From contig NZ_JACJPI010000090.1 in NCBI RefSeq assembly GCF_014695975.1, forward strand, positions 1-64,000: a stretch of 64,000 bases of DNA, in the 5' to 3' direction. The notes below the pieces were generated by a model that had not been told where the DNA came from, made no database searches, and was given only the letters and a program-made list of their open reading frames with translations. Positions 53,471-62,667 of the stretch are shown here, in pieces; the stretch's first letter is position 1; every line of letters begins with the position of its first letter. This DNA is from Leptolyngbya sp. FACHB-321. Its GTDB lineage: Bacteria > Cyanobacteriota > Cyanobacteriia > Leptolyngbyales > Leptolyngbyaceae. A program made the position numbers and the translations under genes.

Positions 53471-55123
53471 ATGTCGTACCAGGGCTTTCAGATCGATCGC
53501 TGGCTACAAAGATGCCGTTTTTCAGCCACTAGCTTCAAACCGCGTCTGGGGCTAGTCATGCTGCTTCTGCTGGGCGGACAAGGGTTGGGGCTAGTTTTGC
53601 CAACCACCGCTCAGGTAAAAGCGCCAGTGCTGCTGGCTCAAACGCCGCTTTCGGCAACACTTCTTTATGTCAATCCGGCTTCTGGTACCGATGCGCCTGG
53701 TGCGGGCAATGAGGCTACCCCTTACCGCACGGTCACCTACGCTCTCCGGCAAGCAACACCAGGAACCTATGTCCAGTTAGCGCGAGGCAGCTATACGCAA
53801 GCTTCTGGCGAGGTCTTTCCGCTTAATGTGCCACCGGGAGTCACGCTTCGGGGCGAAGAATCTGAGAAGGGGCAGACCGTTGCCATTATCGGCGGTGGCA
53901 ACCTGGTTAGCCCAACGTTTGCACGGCAGAATGTAACGCTTCAGGCAGGCAAAGATACTGAAATCCGGGGCATTTCGGTTACAAACCCCAATACACGCGG
54001 CACAGGTATCTGGATCGAATCAGTCAATGCCAAAATCCAGAACTGCACGTTTAACCGCAATAATCGGGAAGGCGTTTTTGTAACTGGCACAGCTAATCCG
54101 GTGATTGCAGACAGCGTGTTTACTCAGAATGGCGGCAATGGCATTTCAGTTGCTAACCGTGCTACGGGCGAAATTCGCAGCAATATGTTTCAAAACACAG
54201 GCTTTGGGCTGGCGATCGGCGGTAACGCGGCACCCAGGATAAGTGGCAACCGCATTATTGAGAACACAGACGGACTGTATATTAACGACGCTGCCCGTCC
54301 TATCTTGCGGAACAATACGATCGAAAACAACAAACGGGATGGCATCGTTGCCACCAGTAACGCTCAACCTGACATCGGCACGACTGGCAGTGATGGTAAC
54401 AACATCGTTCGCAATAACCGTCAGTACGACCTCAATAACACTACTAATAAGACGCTCTACGCTGTAGGCAATACGCTCGACTCAAGGAAGGTTGCTGGTT
54501 CTGTAGAATTTGGCGCATCCCCGATCGCCTCTGGCAACGCTGATCAATTTGCTGATGTGCAAGGGCATTGGGCGCAAGCATATATCGCCGCTTTAGCACA
54601 GCGAAACATTATCAGCGGCTTTCCTGGTGGTACGTTTCGTCCAGATGACTCCGTAACTCGCGTGCAATTTGCTGCCATTATCAACAAAGCCTTTGCACCA
54701 TCCGCTAAGCAAAACGTGGCTCAGTTTAAAGATATCAGCAGTAACTTTTGGGGCTACTCGGCAGTTCAATCTGCGGCTCGAGGTGGCTTTATGCGCGGCT
54801 ACCCTAACGGCACTTTTAGACCCAATCAAGTGATTCCTAGAGTTGAAGTGTTAGTAGCACTCTCCAATGGGTTGAATTTCACTACTAGCAACACCAGCGT
54901 TCTGTCTAGATATCAAGATGATGCCCAAATTCCATCCTGGGCAACTACCGCCGTTGCTGCTGCCACCCAGCGCAAAATTGTTGTGAATTATCCATCGCTG
55001 GTGCGACTCAACCCGACTCGTCAAGCAACGCGTGCCGAGGTTGCTGCCTTTGTCTACCAGGCAATGGTTAATGCCGGCAAAGCCAACGCGATCGCCTCGC
55101 CCTATATCGTGTTAGCGCCGTAA
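53471..55123 (+). CDS. Exported right-handed beta-helix protein with SLH domains
   Basis: A 550-residue envelope protein. A signal peptide (about residues 24-50, LGLVMLLLLGGQGLGLVLP) leads to a DUF1565/parallel beta-helix region of about residues 65-350, with repeated N-x-I/V rungs (NVTLQAG; NPVIADSVFTQNGGNGISVA). Two or three SLH repeats follow from about 360 (FADVQGHWAQAYIAALAQRN; FKDISSNFWGYSAVQSA), which anchor the protein to wall polysaccharide. ATG 53471 is preferred over a TTG at 53432. Function is structural or carbohydrate-binding by inference. Confidence 0.88.
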   Translation: MSYQGFQIDRWLQRCRFSATSFKPRLGLVMLLLLGGQGLGLVLPTTAQVKAPVLLAQTPLSATLLYVNPASGTDAPGAGNEATPYRTVTYALRQATPGTYVQLARGSYTQASGEVFPLNVPPGVTLRGEESEKGQTVAIIGGGNLVSPTFARQNVTLQAGKDTEIRGISVTNPNTRGTGIWIESVNAKIQNCTFNRNNREGVFVTGTANPVIADSVFTQNGGNGISVANRATGEIRSNMFQNTGFGLAIGGNAAPRISGNRIIENTDGLYINDAARPILRNNTIENNKRDGIVATSNAQPDIGTTGSDGNNIVRNNRQYDLNNTTNKTLYAVGNTLDSRKVAGSVEFGASPIASGNADQFADVQGHWAQAYIAALAQRNIISGFPGGTFRPDDSVTRVQFAAIINKAFAPSAKQNVAQFKDISSNFWGYSAVQSAARGGFMRGYPNGTFRPNQVIPRVEVLVALSNGLNFTTSNTSVLSRYQDDAQIPSWATTAVAAATQRKIVVNYPSLVRLNPTRQATRAEVAAFVYQAMVNAGKANAIASPYIVLAP

Positions 55124-55127
55124 GGAG

Positions 55128-55424
55128 TCAAGAGTCTGACTTGCGTTCCGCCTTACCTTCAAGGCGAAGCAGCCAAAGCATCAGCGCCACAACGCCAATC
55201 TGAATTGCCAGGTTTGGCAATGTATTGCTTACCTCTTGCCCTGCCAGCAGTTGCGTGACAAAAATGAAAGCACCGATCGCTCCTGACGCCGCAAAAGCCA
55301 CATAGACAAACTTCCGCAAGCCCCGATAGGGAGCCTCTGCCTCTGCTTTCAAAAAGGCATACTTTTCAGGGTCGGTCTGCTGTAGCGTTGACGGTTTGCC
55401 TGCTTTGCGGGAATTGTTTGCCAT
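55128..55424 (-). CDS. DUF3493 membrane protein
   Basis: A 98-residue protein with a Lys/Gln start, the DUF3493 core (LKAEAEAPYRGLRKFVYVAF) and two transmembrane helices (AASGAIGAFIFVTQLLAG; LAIQIGVVALMLWLL). Plastid relatives of this family are linked to photosystem II assembly, so a thylakoid role is likely but unproved. It lies four bases from the end of the convergent SLH gene. Confidence 0.85.
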   Translation of the reverse strand: MANNSRKAGKPSTLQQTDPEKYAFLKAEAEAPYRGLRKFVYVAFAASGAIGAFIFVTQLLAGQEVSNTLPNLAIQIGVVALMLWLLRLEGKAERKSDS

Positions 55425-55489
55425 ACCTCATTGCCCTTTTTACGCTCTTATACTCTCTACCCTACACGCATTACAAACCCTAAGCCTGC

Positions 55490-55495
55490 TATACT
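55490..55495 (+). promoter_or_regulatory. Probable -10 element of the tRNA-Thr gene
   Basis: TATACT stands 13 bases upstream of the tRNA 5' end, a suitable place for a start site near 55502. A good -35 box at 17 bases is not evident. Confidence 0.45.
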
Positions 55496-55508
55496 AATCA
55501 ACTGTTAT

Positions 55509-55580
55509 GCCGATGTGGCTCAGTGGTAGAGCACTCGATTCGTAATCGAGCGGTCGGGGGTTCAAATCCCCCCATCGGCT
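55509..55580 (+). tRNA. tRNA-Thr (CGU)
   Basis: A 72-base cloverleaf. The acceptor GCCGATG pairs with CATCGGC (discriminator T). The D arm carries GGCTCAGTGGTAGAGC. The anticodon stem CTCGA/TCGAG encloses loop TTCGTAA with anticodon CGT (reads ACG). The T arm is GGGGG-TTCAAAT-CCCCC. No encoded CCA end. All stems are perfect, so the gene looks functional. A terminator follows within ten bases. Confidence 0.95.
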
Positions 55581-55586
55581 TCAAGT

Positions 55587-55622
55587 AAAAACCCCTGAAG
55601 TGCTTGCTTTGAGGGTTTTTGC
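55587..55622 (+). terminator. Terminator of the tRNA-Thr gene
   Basis: AAAAACCC pairs with GGGTTTTT across about 17 bases, with a T tract at its end. It starts just after the mature tRNA and fits an intrinsic terminator. Confidence 0.7.
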
Positions 55623-56169
55623 TGTTTTAGTTTTGTCTACAATGCTGATGTTGCACAAAACAGTCAGAATCAGATCTACTAGAAGATCTTTAGGAACTGT
55701 CTGGGTAGCAAGTCCTAGAGATAAGAAAAGGACGATCGCACCCTGTACTTAGAAACACACCACTCATGTCTTTGCATAATTTCGTTTACATAGCGGGATG
55801 ATGCTGTCACCAGCGTAGACCCAAGGCGATCACTCCTTGCACGAGTTAAGTGCGATCGCTTAGATATGATCAGGGCAACGAAGCCAACGTTAAACAGCTT
55901 GTTCTAAAGTAAGAATGCTCTCAAAGCTCTTTTGAAGTCTCAAGCTGAAAGCGTAATTTTAGTTCGAGTTCGCAACTGTACCTTGCCTATCTTCTGCCAC
56001 CCCCATAATGGACACCATCAGACAGCCATCGACCCAAAACTGATCAGGTTTAGCACCTCAATCAAGGTTCTGGTAAAGAATTTTGTCTCTGATCGGCAGG
56101 ATATCTCAATCACGATCGGCTGTGTTAGATTGAGCATAGTTTTTTGTCGTTCTTCACTGGCTCAGTACT
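55623..56169. other. 550-base spacer before the processing protease
   Basis: No gene is convincing. AGATCT occurs twice around 55673-55690 as part of a small palindromic stretch, and one GCGATCGC site lies at about 55852. The protease promoter should be in the last part. I see nothing else. Confidence 0.4.
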
Positions 56170-57456
56170 ATGGCAGTCACGAAACGTGGGCTTCTTCTCG
56201 CTTCAACAGCAGTCGCAGTTAGTGCAGTCACCATTACAGGAGCTGGGATACACCTCTCTGAAGGGCAAGCCTTCTTTCAAGAGAGTCCGAAAGGGCTAGT
56301 GGACGAAGTTTGGCAAATTATCGATCGCACCTATGTCGATGGCTCCTTTAACAAGGTGGATTGGAAGGCAACACGCACTGAGTATTTGAACAAGCCCTAC
56401 ACCAATAAGGAACAGGCGTACAAAGCGGTTCGGGAGATGCTCAAGAAGCTGGGCGACCCCTACACGCGCTTTATGGACCCGCAAGAGTTCAAGAACATGC
56501 AGATTGATACCTCCGGCGAACTTTCTGGGGTAGGTATTCAGCTTGCAGCGGATGAAAAAACCAAGAAATTGACCGTCATAGCGCCGATCGAAGATTCGCC
56601 TGCTTTTGCGGCTGGTATTTTAGCTAAAGACATCATCACGAAAATTGATGCGAAAAGCACTGAAGGGATGGATGTTAACCAGGCTGTAACCTTGATTCGG
56701 GGTGTGGCTGGTACCAGCGTTAAGCTGACTGTCCTGCGGGGCGGTAAACAACTGGAATATCAGTTGAAGCGGGCAAAGATTGAAATCCATCCTGTACGAG
56801 CCAGCTATCAGAAAGATGCAAATGGTGGTGGCATTGGCTATATCCGGCTGGTGCAGTTCAGTGCTCCTGCTCCAATCGAAATGAAAAATGCGATTGAGAA
56901 GTTAGAGAAGCAGAACGTCAGCGGTTATATCCTTGACTTGCGCTCTAATCCTGGTGGGTTGCTCTTCACCAGCGTTGAGATTGCGCGGATGTGGCTCAAG
57001 CAAGGCGCGATCGTTTCTACCGTCGATCGCAAGGGCGAGAGGGAGCGTGAGCAAGCAAACAACCGCGCTCTGACTGATAAGCCACTAGTAATCCTGGTTG
57101 ATGGCGGTTCTGCTAGTGCCAGCGAGATTTTATCGGGTGCGCTACAAGACAATAAACGGGCAACGTTGGTTGGCACCAAAACGTTTGGGAAGGGGTTGGT
57201 TCAATCGGTACGTGGGCTTGGTGATGGCTCTGGTCTAGCAGTGACGATCGCTAAATACCTGACGCCCCTTGGTCGAGACATTAACAAGAACGGCATTAAT
57301 CCAGATATCGAAGTCAAGCTGTCAGATGAGCAACGTCAGGCATTAAGCGGCGATCGCAACAAAATTGGCACTGCTGCTGACCCACAGTACGCCAAAGCGC
57401 TGGAGGTGCTGACACAACGCATCAAAGCACAGCAGCCTACAGTACCCAAGTCGTAG
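56170..57456 (+). CDS. C-terminal processing peptidase (S41 family)
   Basis: A 428-residue carboxyl-terminal processing protease. A signal peptide (about residues 6-30) exports it to lumen or periplasm. The PDZ domain spans about residues 105-190 (GELSGVGIQLAADEKT; PAFAAGILAKDIITKID). The catalytic pair is Ser316 in GGSASASEILSGAL and Lys341 in FGKGLVQS, 25 residues apart, as in D1-processing proteases. Cyanobacteria carry several paralogues (CtpA, CtpB, CtpC), and I cannot tell which this is; CtpA matures the photosystem II D1 protein. Confidence 0.93.
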   Translation: MAVTKRGLLLASTAVAVSAVTITGAGIHLSEGQAFFQESPKGLVDEVWQIIDRTYVDGSFNKVDWKATRTEYLNKPYTNKEQAYKAVREMLKKLGDPYTRFMDPQEFKNMQIDTSGELSGVGIQLAADEKTKKLTVIAPIEDSPAFAAGILAKDIITKIDAKSTEGMDVNQAVTLIRGVAGTSVKLTVLRGGKQLEYQLKRAKIEIHPVRASYQKDANGGGIGYIRLVQFSAPAPIEMKNAIEKLEKQNVSGYILDLRSNPGGLLFTSVEIARMWLKQGAIVSTVDRKGEREREQANNRALTDKPLVILVDGGSASASEILSGALQDNKRATLVGTKTFGKGLVQSVRGLGDGSGLAVTIAKYLTPLGRDINKNGINPDIEVKLSDEQRQALSGDRNKIGTAADPQYAKALEVLTQRIKAQQPTVPKS

Positions 57457-57471
57457 AGAGTTATGGCTTTA

Positions 57472-57515
57472 AGTGATGAGTTCTGTGTTGAAACCGCAGC
57501 TTAAAACTCATCACT
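57472..57515. terminator. Hairpin between convergent genes
   Basis: AGTGATGAGTT (57472-57482) and AACTCATCACT (57505-57515) are exact complements over 11 bp. It lies 16 bases after the protease stop and just before the stop of the minus-strand small gene, so it may terminate both. Confidence 0.6.
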
Positions 57516-57518
57516 GTT

Positions 57519-57716
57519 CTAAGCTGGTTGACATTTGCCTGCCCGGATCAGACCGATACGATGGGCGATCGCACTTTGCTGAGAGTCGTAGGGTCCCCAT
57601 CGCTGGAGCATTGAGGTCTGGTCTGAGCCTTGCTGGCTTTCCTCCATTTGACTGGCAGGCACAATAGCGCATTGCCCATCTGCTTGCTTCACAACGTACC
57701 AGGTAGCATCGTTCAT
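57519..57716 (-). CDS. Small conserved cyanobacterial protein
   Basis: A 65-residue protein with the recurrent pattern WYVVKQADGQCAIVP at the start and WGPYDSQQSAIAHRIGLIRA with the ending GKCQP, which I recognise as a widespread cyanobacterial small protein. Databases sometimes label it a transposase-family protein, but it has no catalytic site. Two Cys (residues 16 and 62) could bind metal or pair. Function is unknown. Confidence 0.75.
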   Translation of the reverse strand: MNDATWYVVKQADGQCAIVPASQMEESQQGSDQTSMLQRWGPYDSQQSAIAHRIGLIRAGKCQPA

Positions 57717-57997
57717 TAGCTCATTTTCATCCGGTTACATCACGAAAATGATAGGACAACTAGAGATATGGGAAGACTTTTCTAGAGATGAGTGTCTGTT
57801 ATTTTGGTAAAGATGCGTCGCGTAGAAAAACGATCGCAGTTGGTTAAACCTAAACGTGAATACACCACGCGGACTGCCTGACCAACCTACACGTGCTTTT
57901 TTACCCTCAGCGACTCTCGTTCACACATAGCTGCACGGATCTTTACTAGAGTCCGTCGCTCGCTTTTACCGCTCTAGGGTTTACAGAGAAATAGCAT

Positions 57998-59413
57998 ATG
58001 ACTGAATCACAGCGTCCGTCTAGTTCGCCACCGCCGCCACCGCGCGTCCCACCCGCCCCGCCGCCGCCGATGCGAACTAGCGCCAATAATGGTGCTACCG
58101 TCGCTGCAACGCAACAAATGACCTCAGCGATGCCCTCTGGTGCAGCAACCCCAACCATGATTTCGACACCAGCGACGAGTGCGGCAACTCCAACCATCAT
58201 GTCGTCCCAGGCGACAGGTCTAGCTACCCCAACGATCGCATCACCATCGGCTGCATCTCAGACAGTTGTTTCTGCACCACCTGCACCACCTGCTGGACAC
58301 CGCCCCACTGCTCCGCCACCCCTGCCAGCACAACCACATAGGCCCAGCAATGGTTCGCCCACGCTCGCCGAAATTGTGCGCCACGCGTTTGATAAGGGCT
58401 ACTCAGATGTTCATGCTGGTGTAGGCGAAGTCCCCCGTTATCGGAACCGGGGTGAAATTGATGCCACTGACTGGCCCGTGACCGATCGCGCCACCTTTTA
58501 TAGCTGGCTGCGCGAAATCCTTAGTGAAGAAGATATCCGTGAGTTTGAGGAAACCCTGGATTTTGACGCTGCTACTCAGTACGACTTTGCCCGTGTACGG
58601 ATCAATATCTTTGACTCCTTGCATGGTCCAGCCATGGTGCTGCGGCTAATCCCGCTCAAGATCTTGACAATGGAGCAACTTAACCTCCCGCCTGTGTTCA
58701 AGGACGTGTGCCACTACCACAAGGGCTTAGTTCTAGTAACGGGTCCTACGGGTTCGGGTAAGTCCACCACAATGGCAGCCATGGTTGATTACATCAACAA
58801 GGAGATGCCTAAGCACATTATTACCATTGAAGACCCGATTGAATTTGTCCATAAGAGTCAAAAGGCGCTGATCAAACATCGGGAAGTTGGTATTCATACC
58901 CGCAAGTTTGATAATGCACTGAAGGCAGCCCTACGGGAAGATCCAGATCTCATCCTGGTTGGAGAAATGCGGGACAAAGAAACAGTCAACACGGCGCTCA
59001 AGGCGGCTCAAACGGGGCACCTTGTGATGGGCACGTTGCATACAAACAGTGCTGTCAAGACAATCGAGCGGATTTTGCAGTTGTTTGAACCAGAACAGCA
59101 GGAACCCATTCGGATTTCATTAGCTGAGTCGATGGTTGCAGTCATCTCTCAAGGTCTATGCCGTACGACTGATGGTAAACGTGCTGCGTTTCACGATATT
59201 TTGATCAACACGGATGCCATCAAAGACTTTATTCGGCGTGGGGAAATTGAGGAGATTGAGCAAATCATTCCCCGATGCACCTTTGACGGCATGTGTACAA
59301 TGAATCAGTCTCTCTACAAGCTGTACGAAGCGGGACGGATTACAGAAGAGGTAGCTCTGGAAATGTCGCCGAAGCCGAATGAGATGGCACAGTCTCTGAG
59401 AGGGCGCGTGTAA
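57998..59413 (+). CDS. pilT: Twitching motility ATPase PilT
   Basis: PilT powers retraction of type IV pili. The 471-residue protein has an unusual about 125-residue Pro/Ala/Thr-rich N-terminal extension, then the PAS-like N domain (LAEIVRHAFDKGYSDVHAGV), the Walker A GPTGSGKST (about residues 249-257), Asp box ITIEDPIEFVHK, Walker B DPDLILVGEMRD and the His box TGHLVMGTLHTNSAVKT. Cyanobacteria often have two PilT genes. pilB and pilC are not adjacent, so this may be the second, stand-alone copy. The downstream KaiB-domain gene starts after 18 bases and is probably co-transcribed. Confidence 0.95.
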   Translation: MTESQRPSSSPPPPPRVPPAPPPPMRTSANNGATVAATQQMTSAMPSGAATPTMISTPATSAATPTIMSSQATGLATPTIASPSAASQTVVSAPPAPPAGHRPTAPPPLPAQPHRPSNGSPTLAEIVRHAFDKGYSDVHAGVGEVPRYRNRGEIDATDWPVTDRATFYSWLREILSEEDIREFEETLDFDAATQYDFARVRINIFDSLHGPAMVLRLIPLKILTMEQLNLPPVFKDVCHYHKGLVLVTGPTGSGKSTTMAAMVDYINKEMPKHIITIEDPIEFVHKSQKALIKHREVGIHTRKFDNALKAALREDPDLILVGEMRDKETVNTALKAAQTGHLVMGTLHTNSAVKTIERILQLFEPEQQEPIRISLAESMVAVISQGLCRTTDGKRAAFHDILINTDAIKDFIRRGEIEEIEQIIPRCTFDGMCTMNQSLYKLYEAGRITEEVALEMSPKPNEMAQSLRGRV

Positions 59414-59431
59414 TCAGCACAGGAAACTCTA

Positions 59432-60193
59432 TTGAACGCAGATTCCAATGCTGCCAGCGTTTTTAAGGGCATCGCGCTCTTTACACCTGGAGGCGGTTTG
59501 ATTTATTGCATCGATCGCAAAAAGCAGGAACGCTGGCACGTTCACCTTTGTGCTGCCTTACGCGATATTTTGAACCTACCAGAACCGCCGCATTTTTTAG
59601 TGCCTTGCTATGCTGCCACCGTCGATCGCTGGCTGATTCCTCAGACGCAGCAGTTACAAATGGTGGCAGAAGCATCGCCGCTAGTGCTCCGGTATCAAAC
59701 CTTACTCAATGCTGTCTTTGACACAGGAGATTTGGTTTGGCAGCCTTCACGCTTGCCAGAGGGTCTTTGCGATGCTGTTGTGCTGTCTGCCTATCGTAAG
59801 CAGTTTCCTCAACTTTGGGAGCCGCATGATCTTGTCGTGCGTTATGAAGCGGCTGAACCGTATGCTCATTTACATCAGGAATTACCCGTCGCACCGCTAG
59901 AACACTCGCCGCTGCTAAGCGCAAGAGGTTACGTCTTGCGCCTGTTTGTTTCTGGTCATAGCATTGCTACAGAACGAACCTTGCAAGCGCTGCATCGAGT
60001 GTTAGAACAATCGCTCAGTCATCCTTACACGCTCAAAGTCATTGATGTCTCGCAGCATCCTGAGCAAGCAGAACTCGATCAGGTTTCAGCAACACCTACG
60101 CTAGTGAAGGTCTATCCTCAACCGGTGCGCCGGATCGTAGGGGATTTAGATAATGTGGATCAGTTGTTACGCATCTTTGGACCAGACAGGTGA
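59432..60193 (+). CDS. KaiB-domain protein with an N-terminal cyanobacterial domain
   Basis: A 253-residue protein. Residues 1 to about 150 form an uncharacterised alpha/beta domain with IALFTPGGGLIYCIDRKKQ and HFLVPCYAATVDRWLIP. Residues of about 166-250 are a KaiB/SasA-type thioredoxin-like domain (YVLRLFVSGHSIATERTLQA; LKVIDVSQHPEQAELDQVSA; TPTLVKVYPQPVRRIVG). KaiB-like domains interact with KaiC-type ATPases in the circadian clock or with related partners. The start is TTG with a GGAAA box. Being just behind pilT suggests a link between pilus retraction and a timing or sensing factor, but this is inference. Confidence 0.82.
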   Translation: MNADSNAASVFKGIALFTPGGGLIYCIDRKKQERWHVHLCAALRDILNLPEPPHFLVPCYAATVDRWLIPQTQQLQMVAEASPLVLRYQTLLNAVFDTGDLVWQPSRLPEGLCDAVVLSAYRKQFPQLWEPHDLVVRYEAAEPYAHLHQELPVAPLEHSPLLSARGYVLRLFVSGHSIATERTLQALHRVLEQSLSHPYTLKVIDVSQHPEQAELDQVSATPTLVKVYPQPVRRIVGDLDNVDQLLRIFGPDR

Positions 60194-60235
60194 AGCTTGT
60201 CACAATGGAAACGTAGTCGCTGATTCTGATGTGCT

Positions 60236-61372
60236 GTGGTTACCATAACAGTTGAAAAGATTCTCGATCGCGCTCTAGAAGGGCACGACTTGTCTTGGGA
60301 AGAAGGGGTAATGTTGCTGAAGCAACGATCGCCCGATGCGATCGTTCAAATTCGTCAGACGGCTGACCAACTGCGGCAGCAACAGTCTGGTGAGACAGTT
60401 ACCTACATCATCAACCGCAACATTAATTTCACTAATATCTGTGAGCAGCACTGTAGCTTTTGTGCCTTTCGACGAGATGAGGGCGATGAGGGTGCGTACT
60501 GGCTTGATCTAGAGCAACTGTTGGCAAAAGCAACCGATGCTGTGCAGCGTGGGGCGACTGAGCTTTGTATGCAGGGTGGCTTGAATCCGAAGGCAACACT
60601 TAAGGGGTCATCGTTGTCCTACTATCTGCGGATTGTTGAAACGTTGAAGGATAAGTTTCCCCGGCTGCATTTGCACGCCTTTTCGCCACAAGAAGTGCAG
60701 TTTATTGCCAGAGAAGATGGTCTGAGCTATGCAGCAGTCATCGCAGCGCTGCGGGATGCGGGAGTTGATTCATTACCTGGAACCGCTGCAGAGGTTTTAG
60801 ACGACTCCGTCAGGCGTGTGTTGTGCCCTGAAAAAATTGACACGGCAACCTGGCTTGAGATCGTGGGCATCGCGCATCAGCAGGGGCTGTATACGACTAG
60901 CACAATGCTGTCGGGACATATCGAAACGCCAGAGCAACAAATACATCACCTAGAGTTACTGCGATCGCTCCAGCAAGCGTCTTTAGAAAAAGGCTATCCT
61001 GGCATTACAGAGTTCATTTTGCTACCGTTTGTAGGGCAAGAAGCGCCCAAACCCTTGCGTCGTCGTGTCGGACGCGATCAGCCTGTCCTTGCCGATGCGC
61101 TGTTGTTGATGGCGGTTGCTCGTATTTTTCTAGGGCACTGGATTACCAACCATCAGCCCAGTTGGGTCAAACTGGGACTCGCTGGTGCAACCGAAGCACT
61201 CACCTGGGGCTGTAATGACATCGGTGGCACCCTGATGGAAGAACACATTACCTCAATGGCGGGCGCGCAGGGTGGTACGTGCATGGAAGTCGAGACGTTG
61301 GTAGAAGCGATCGCCTCGATCGATCGCCCCTATCGACAGCGAGATACCCTGTATGGATCTGTCAGTCATTAG
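60236..61372 (+). CDS. cofH: 7,8-didemethyl-8-hydroxy-5-deazariboflavin synthase subunit CofH
   Basis: CofH is a radical SAM enzyme. With CofG it builds F0, the deazaflavin chromophore used by F420 and by some cyanobacterial DNA photolyases. The 378-residue product has the [4Fe-4S] cluster cysteines C69, C73 and C76 in [12 protein letters not shown], then [24 protein letters not shown] and [11 protein letters not shown], all typical. The start is GTG at 60236. cofG is not in this window. It lies 43 bases after the KaiB-domain gene. Confidence 0.93.
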   Translation: MVTITVEKILDRALEGHDLSWEEGVMLLKQRSPDAIVQIRQTADQLRQQQSGETVTYIINRNINFTNICEQHCSFCAFRRDEGDEGAYWLDLEQLLAKATDAVQRGATELCMQGGLNPKATLKGSSLSYYLRIVETLKDKFPRLHLHAFSPQEVQFIAREDGLSYAAVIAALRDAGVDSLPGTAAEVLDDSVRRVLCPEKIDTATWLEIVGIAHQQGLYTTSTMLSGHIETPEQQIHHLELLRSLQQASLEKGYPGITEFILLPFVGQEAPKPLRRRVGRDQPVLADALLLMAVARIFLGHWITNHQPSWVKLGLAGATEALTWGCNDIGGTLMEEHITSMAGAQGGTCMEVETLVEAIASIDRPYRQRDTLYGSVSH

Positions 61373-61607
61373 CGGTTAGCCAACGCAGCAGCATTAACCA
61401 GAGCAACTTCATTTCGCACTTGTTTCAGCCCTAAAATTTGCCACGCCATCGACAACAAATCCACAACAAGCCTTAAAGGGGTAAGCCACAGTTCTGGTAG
61501 AAGGGTGTAGCTTATTCCCAGAATGGGTAGGAGTGGAAGGGTAGGGCTTCTGTAAGTGGAAATGGCTATAAAATCCAGAAGGGTATGGCTGTTGGGTAAA
61601 CTGTCGC

Positions 61608-62276
61608 ATGAATCGCATTCTCATTGCTGAAGACAACCCCCGTATCACCTCCTTTTTAGAAACGGGACTGCAAGCCCACAGTTTCACAACAACAGTGGTA
61701 GCAACCGCTCAAGAGGCAACTCGTCTTGCCTACAGCGACAATTTTGACTTGTTGATTCTTGACCTCGGCTTGCCCGATGGCGATGGCTTGACTGTCATTG
61801 CGACGGTACGCGGTCAGGGTGAAACCATTCCCATTATTGTGCTGACGGCACGCGATGGTGTAGATGATACGGTGTCTGCACTGGAGGCAGGGGGCGATGA
61901 TTACGTTACTAAGCCCTTTCGCTTTGAGGAACTGCTGGCACGCATTCGAGTGCAACTCCGCAATCGGCAAGTACCCGGTGCACGGCAGGAAACCACACTG
62001 CAAGTGGGCGATATGACGCTAAATTTGTTGAGCCGTCAGGTTTGGGTGCGAGAGCGGGCGATCGACCTCTCTGCTCGTGAGTTTTTGCTTGCCGAAGTCT
62101 TTTTGCGGCATCCGATGCAGGTGCTCACCCGCGAACAACTCCTCGATCGCATCTGGGGCTACGACTACGACCCCGGCACCAATATTGTCAATGTCTACAT
62201 CGGGCATCTCCGGCGCAAACTAGGCGAAGACCGCATCGAAACAGTGCGCGGCATTGGCTATCGCCTCAAACTTTAA
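61608..62276 (+). CDS. OmpR/PhoB-type response regulator
   Basis: A 222-residue two-domain regulator. The receiver has ILIAEDNPRI, the phospho-acceptor Asp52 in LLILDLGLPDGDG, and Lys102 in YVTKPFR. The winged-helix output spans about residues 130-220 (LSAREFLLAEVFLRHPMQVL; IVNVYIGHLRRKLG; IETVRGIGYRLKL). It should bind direct-repeat promoters when phosphorylated. No histidine kinase gene is next to it in the window, so the partner is unknown. About 235 bases upstream of it contain no gene. Confidence 0.93.
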   Translation: MNRILIAEDNPRITSFLETGLQAHSFTTTVVATAQEATRLAYSDNFDLLILDLGLPDGDGLTVIATVRGQGETIPIIVLTARDGVDDTVSALEAGGDDYVTKPFRFEELLARIRVQLRNRQVPGARQETTLQVGDMTLNLLSRQVWVRERAIDLSAREFLLAEVFLRHPMQVLTREQLLDRIWGYDYDPGTNIVNVYIGHLRRKLGEDRIETVRGIGYRLKL

Positions 62277-62280
62277 TTCA

Positions 62281-62667
62281 TCAGTCCATAGAATTCCAAA
62301 TTGTTTTTGTATCAGCGAACATTTGGAAACGGCGCACCTTGCGATCAACGAGAGCATAAACGTGTGCGGCGGCAGCACAAAGTGACTTCTGCGTGTGTCG
62401 ATCGCAGCCGACATAGGCTCCAATGACAACGACAGAATCCCCTGCATCAAGGTCCTGATCGACGCGAAATGAGAACGTTTCCCATCGCTCATCATTGGAC
62501 TTGAGGACTCCTTCAACTACTGAGGCTGCACCTTGATAAGCTGCACCGTGTGGAAAGCCTTCACTCTGAATTCATTCTAGGTCAGTGGTACAAATGTGCA
62601 AGAAGGCATCGTAATCTTTCTCGCAGAAAGCTCTGTATAGCTCTTGGCTAATTTCAAGATTTGTCAT
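62281..62667 (-). pseudogene. NTF2-like (SnoaL-type) gene interrupted by an in-frame TGA
   Basis: From ATG 62667 the minus frame reads MTNLEISQELYRAFCEKDYD and on to codon 31, then meets TGA (62572-62574, codon 32). It continues in the same frame for a further 96 codons as IQSEGFPHGAAYQGAASVVE with RWETFSFRVDQDL to TGA at 62281-62283. The product resembles a SnoaL-like/NTF2 fold protein of about 128 residues, with a Trp expected at codon 32 (TGG to TGA). Its ATG overlaps the azoR stop (ATGA), which couples translation. A single base change explains the lesion. Confidence 0.65.

Noticed and set aside
57519-57716. Transposase fragment
   Set aside because: Some databases may label this small protein family so, but no transposase motif, terminal repeat or target duplication is visible.
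61409-61687. Minus-strand open frame of 92 codons
   Set aside because: It overlaps the start of the response-regulator gene and looks like chance frame.
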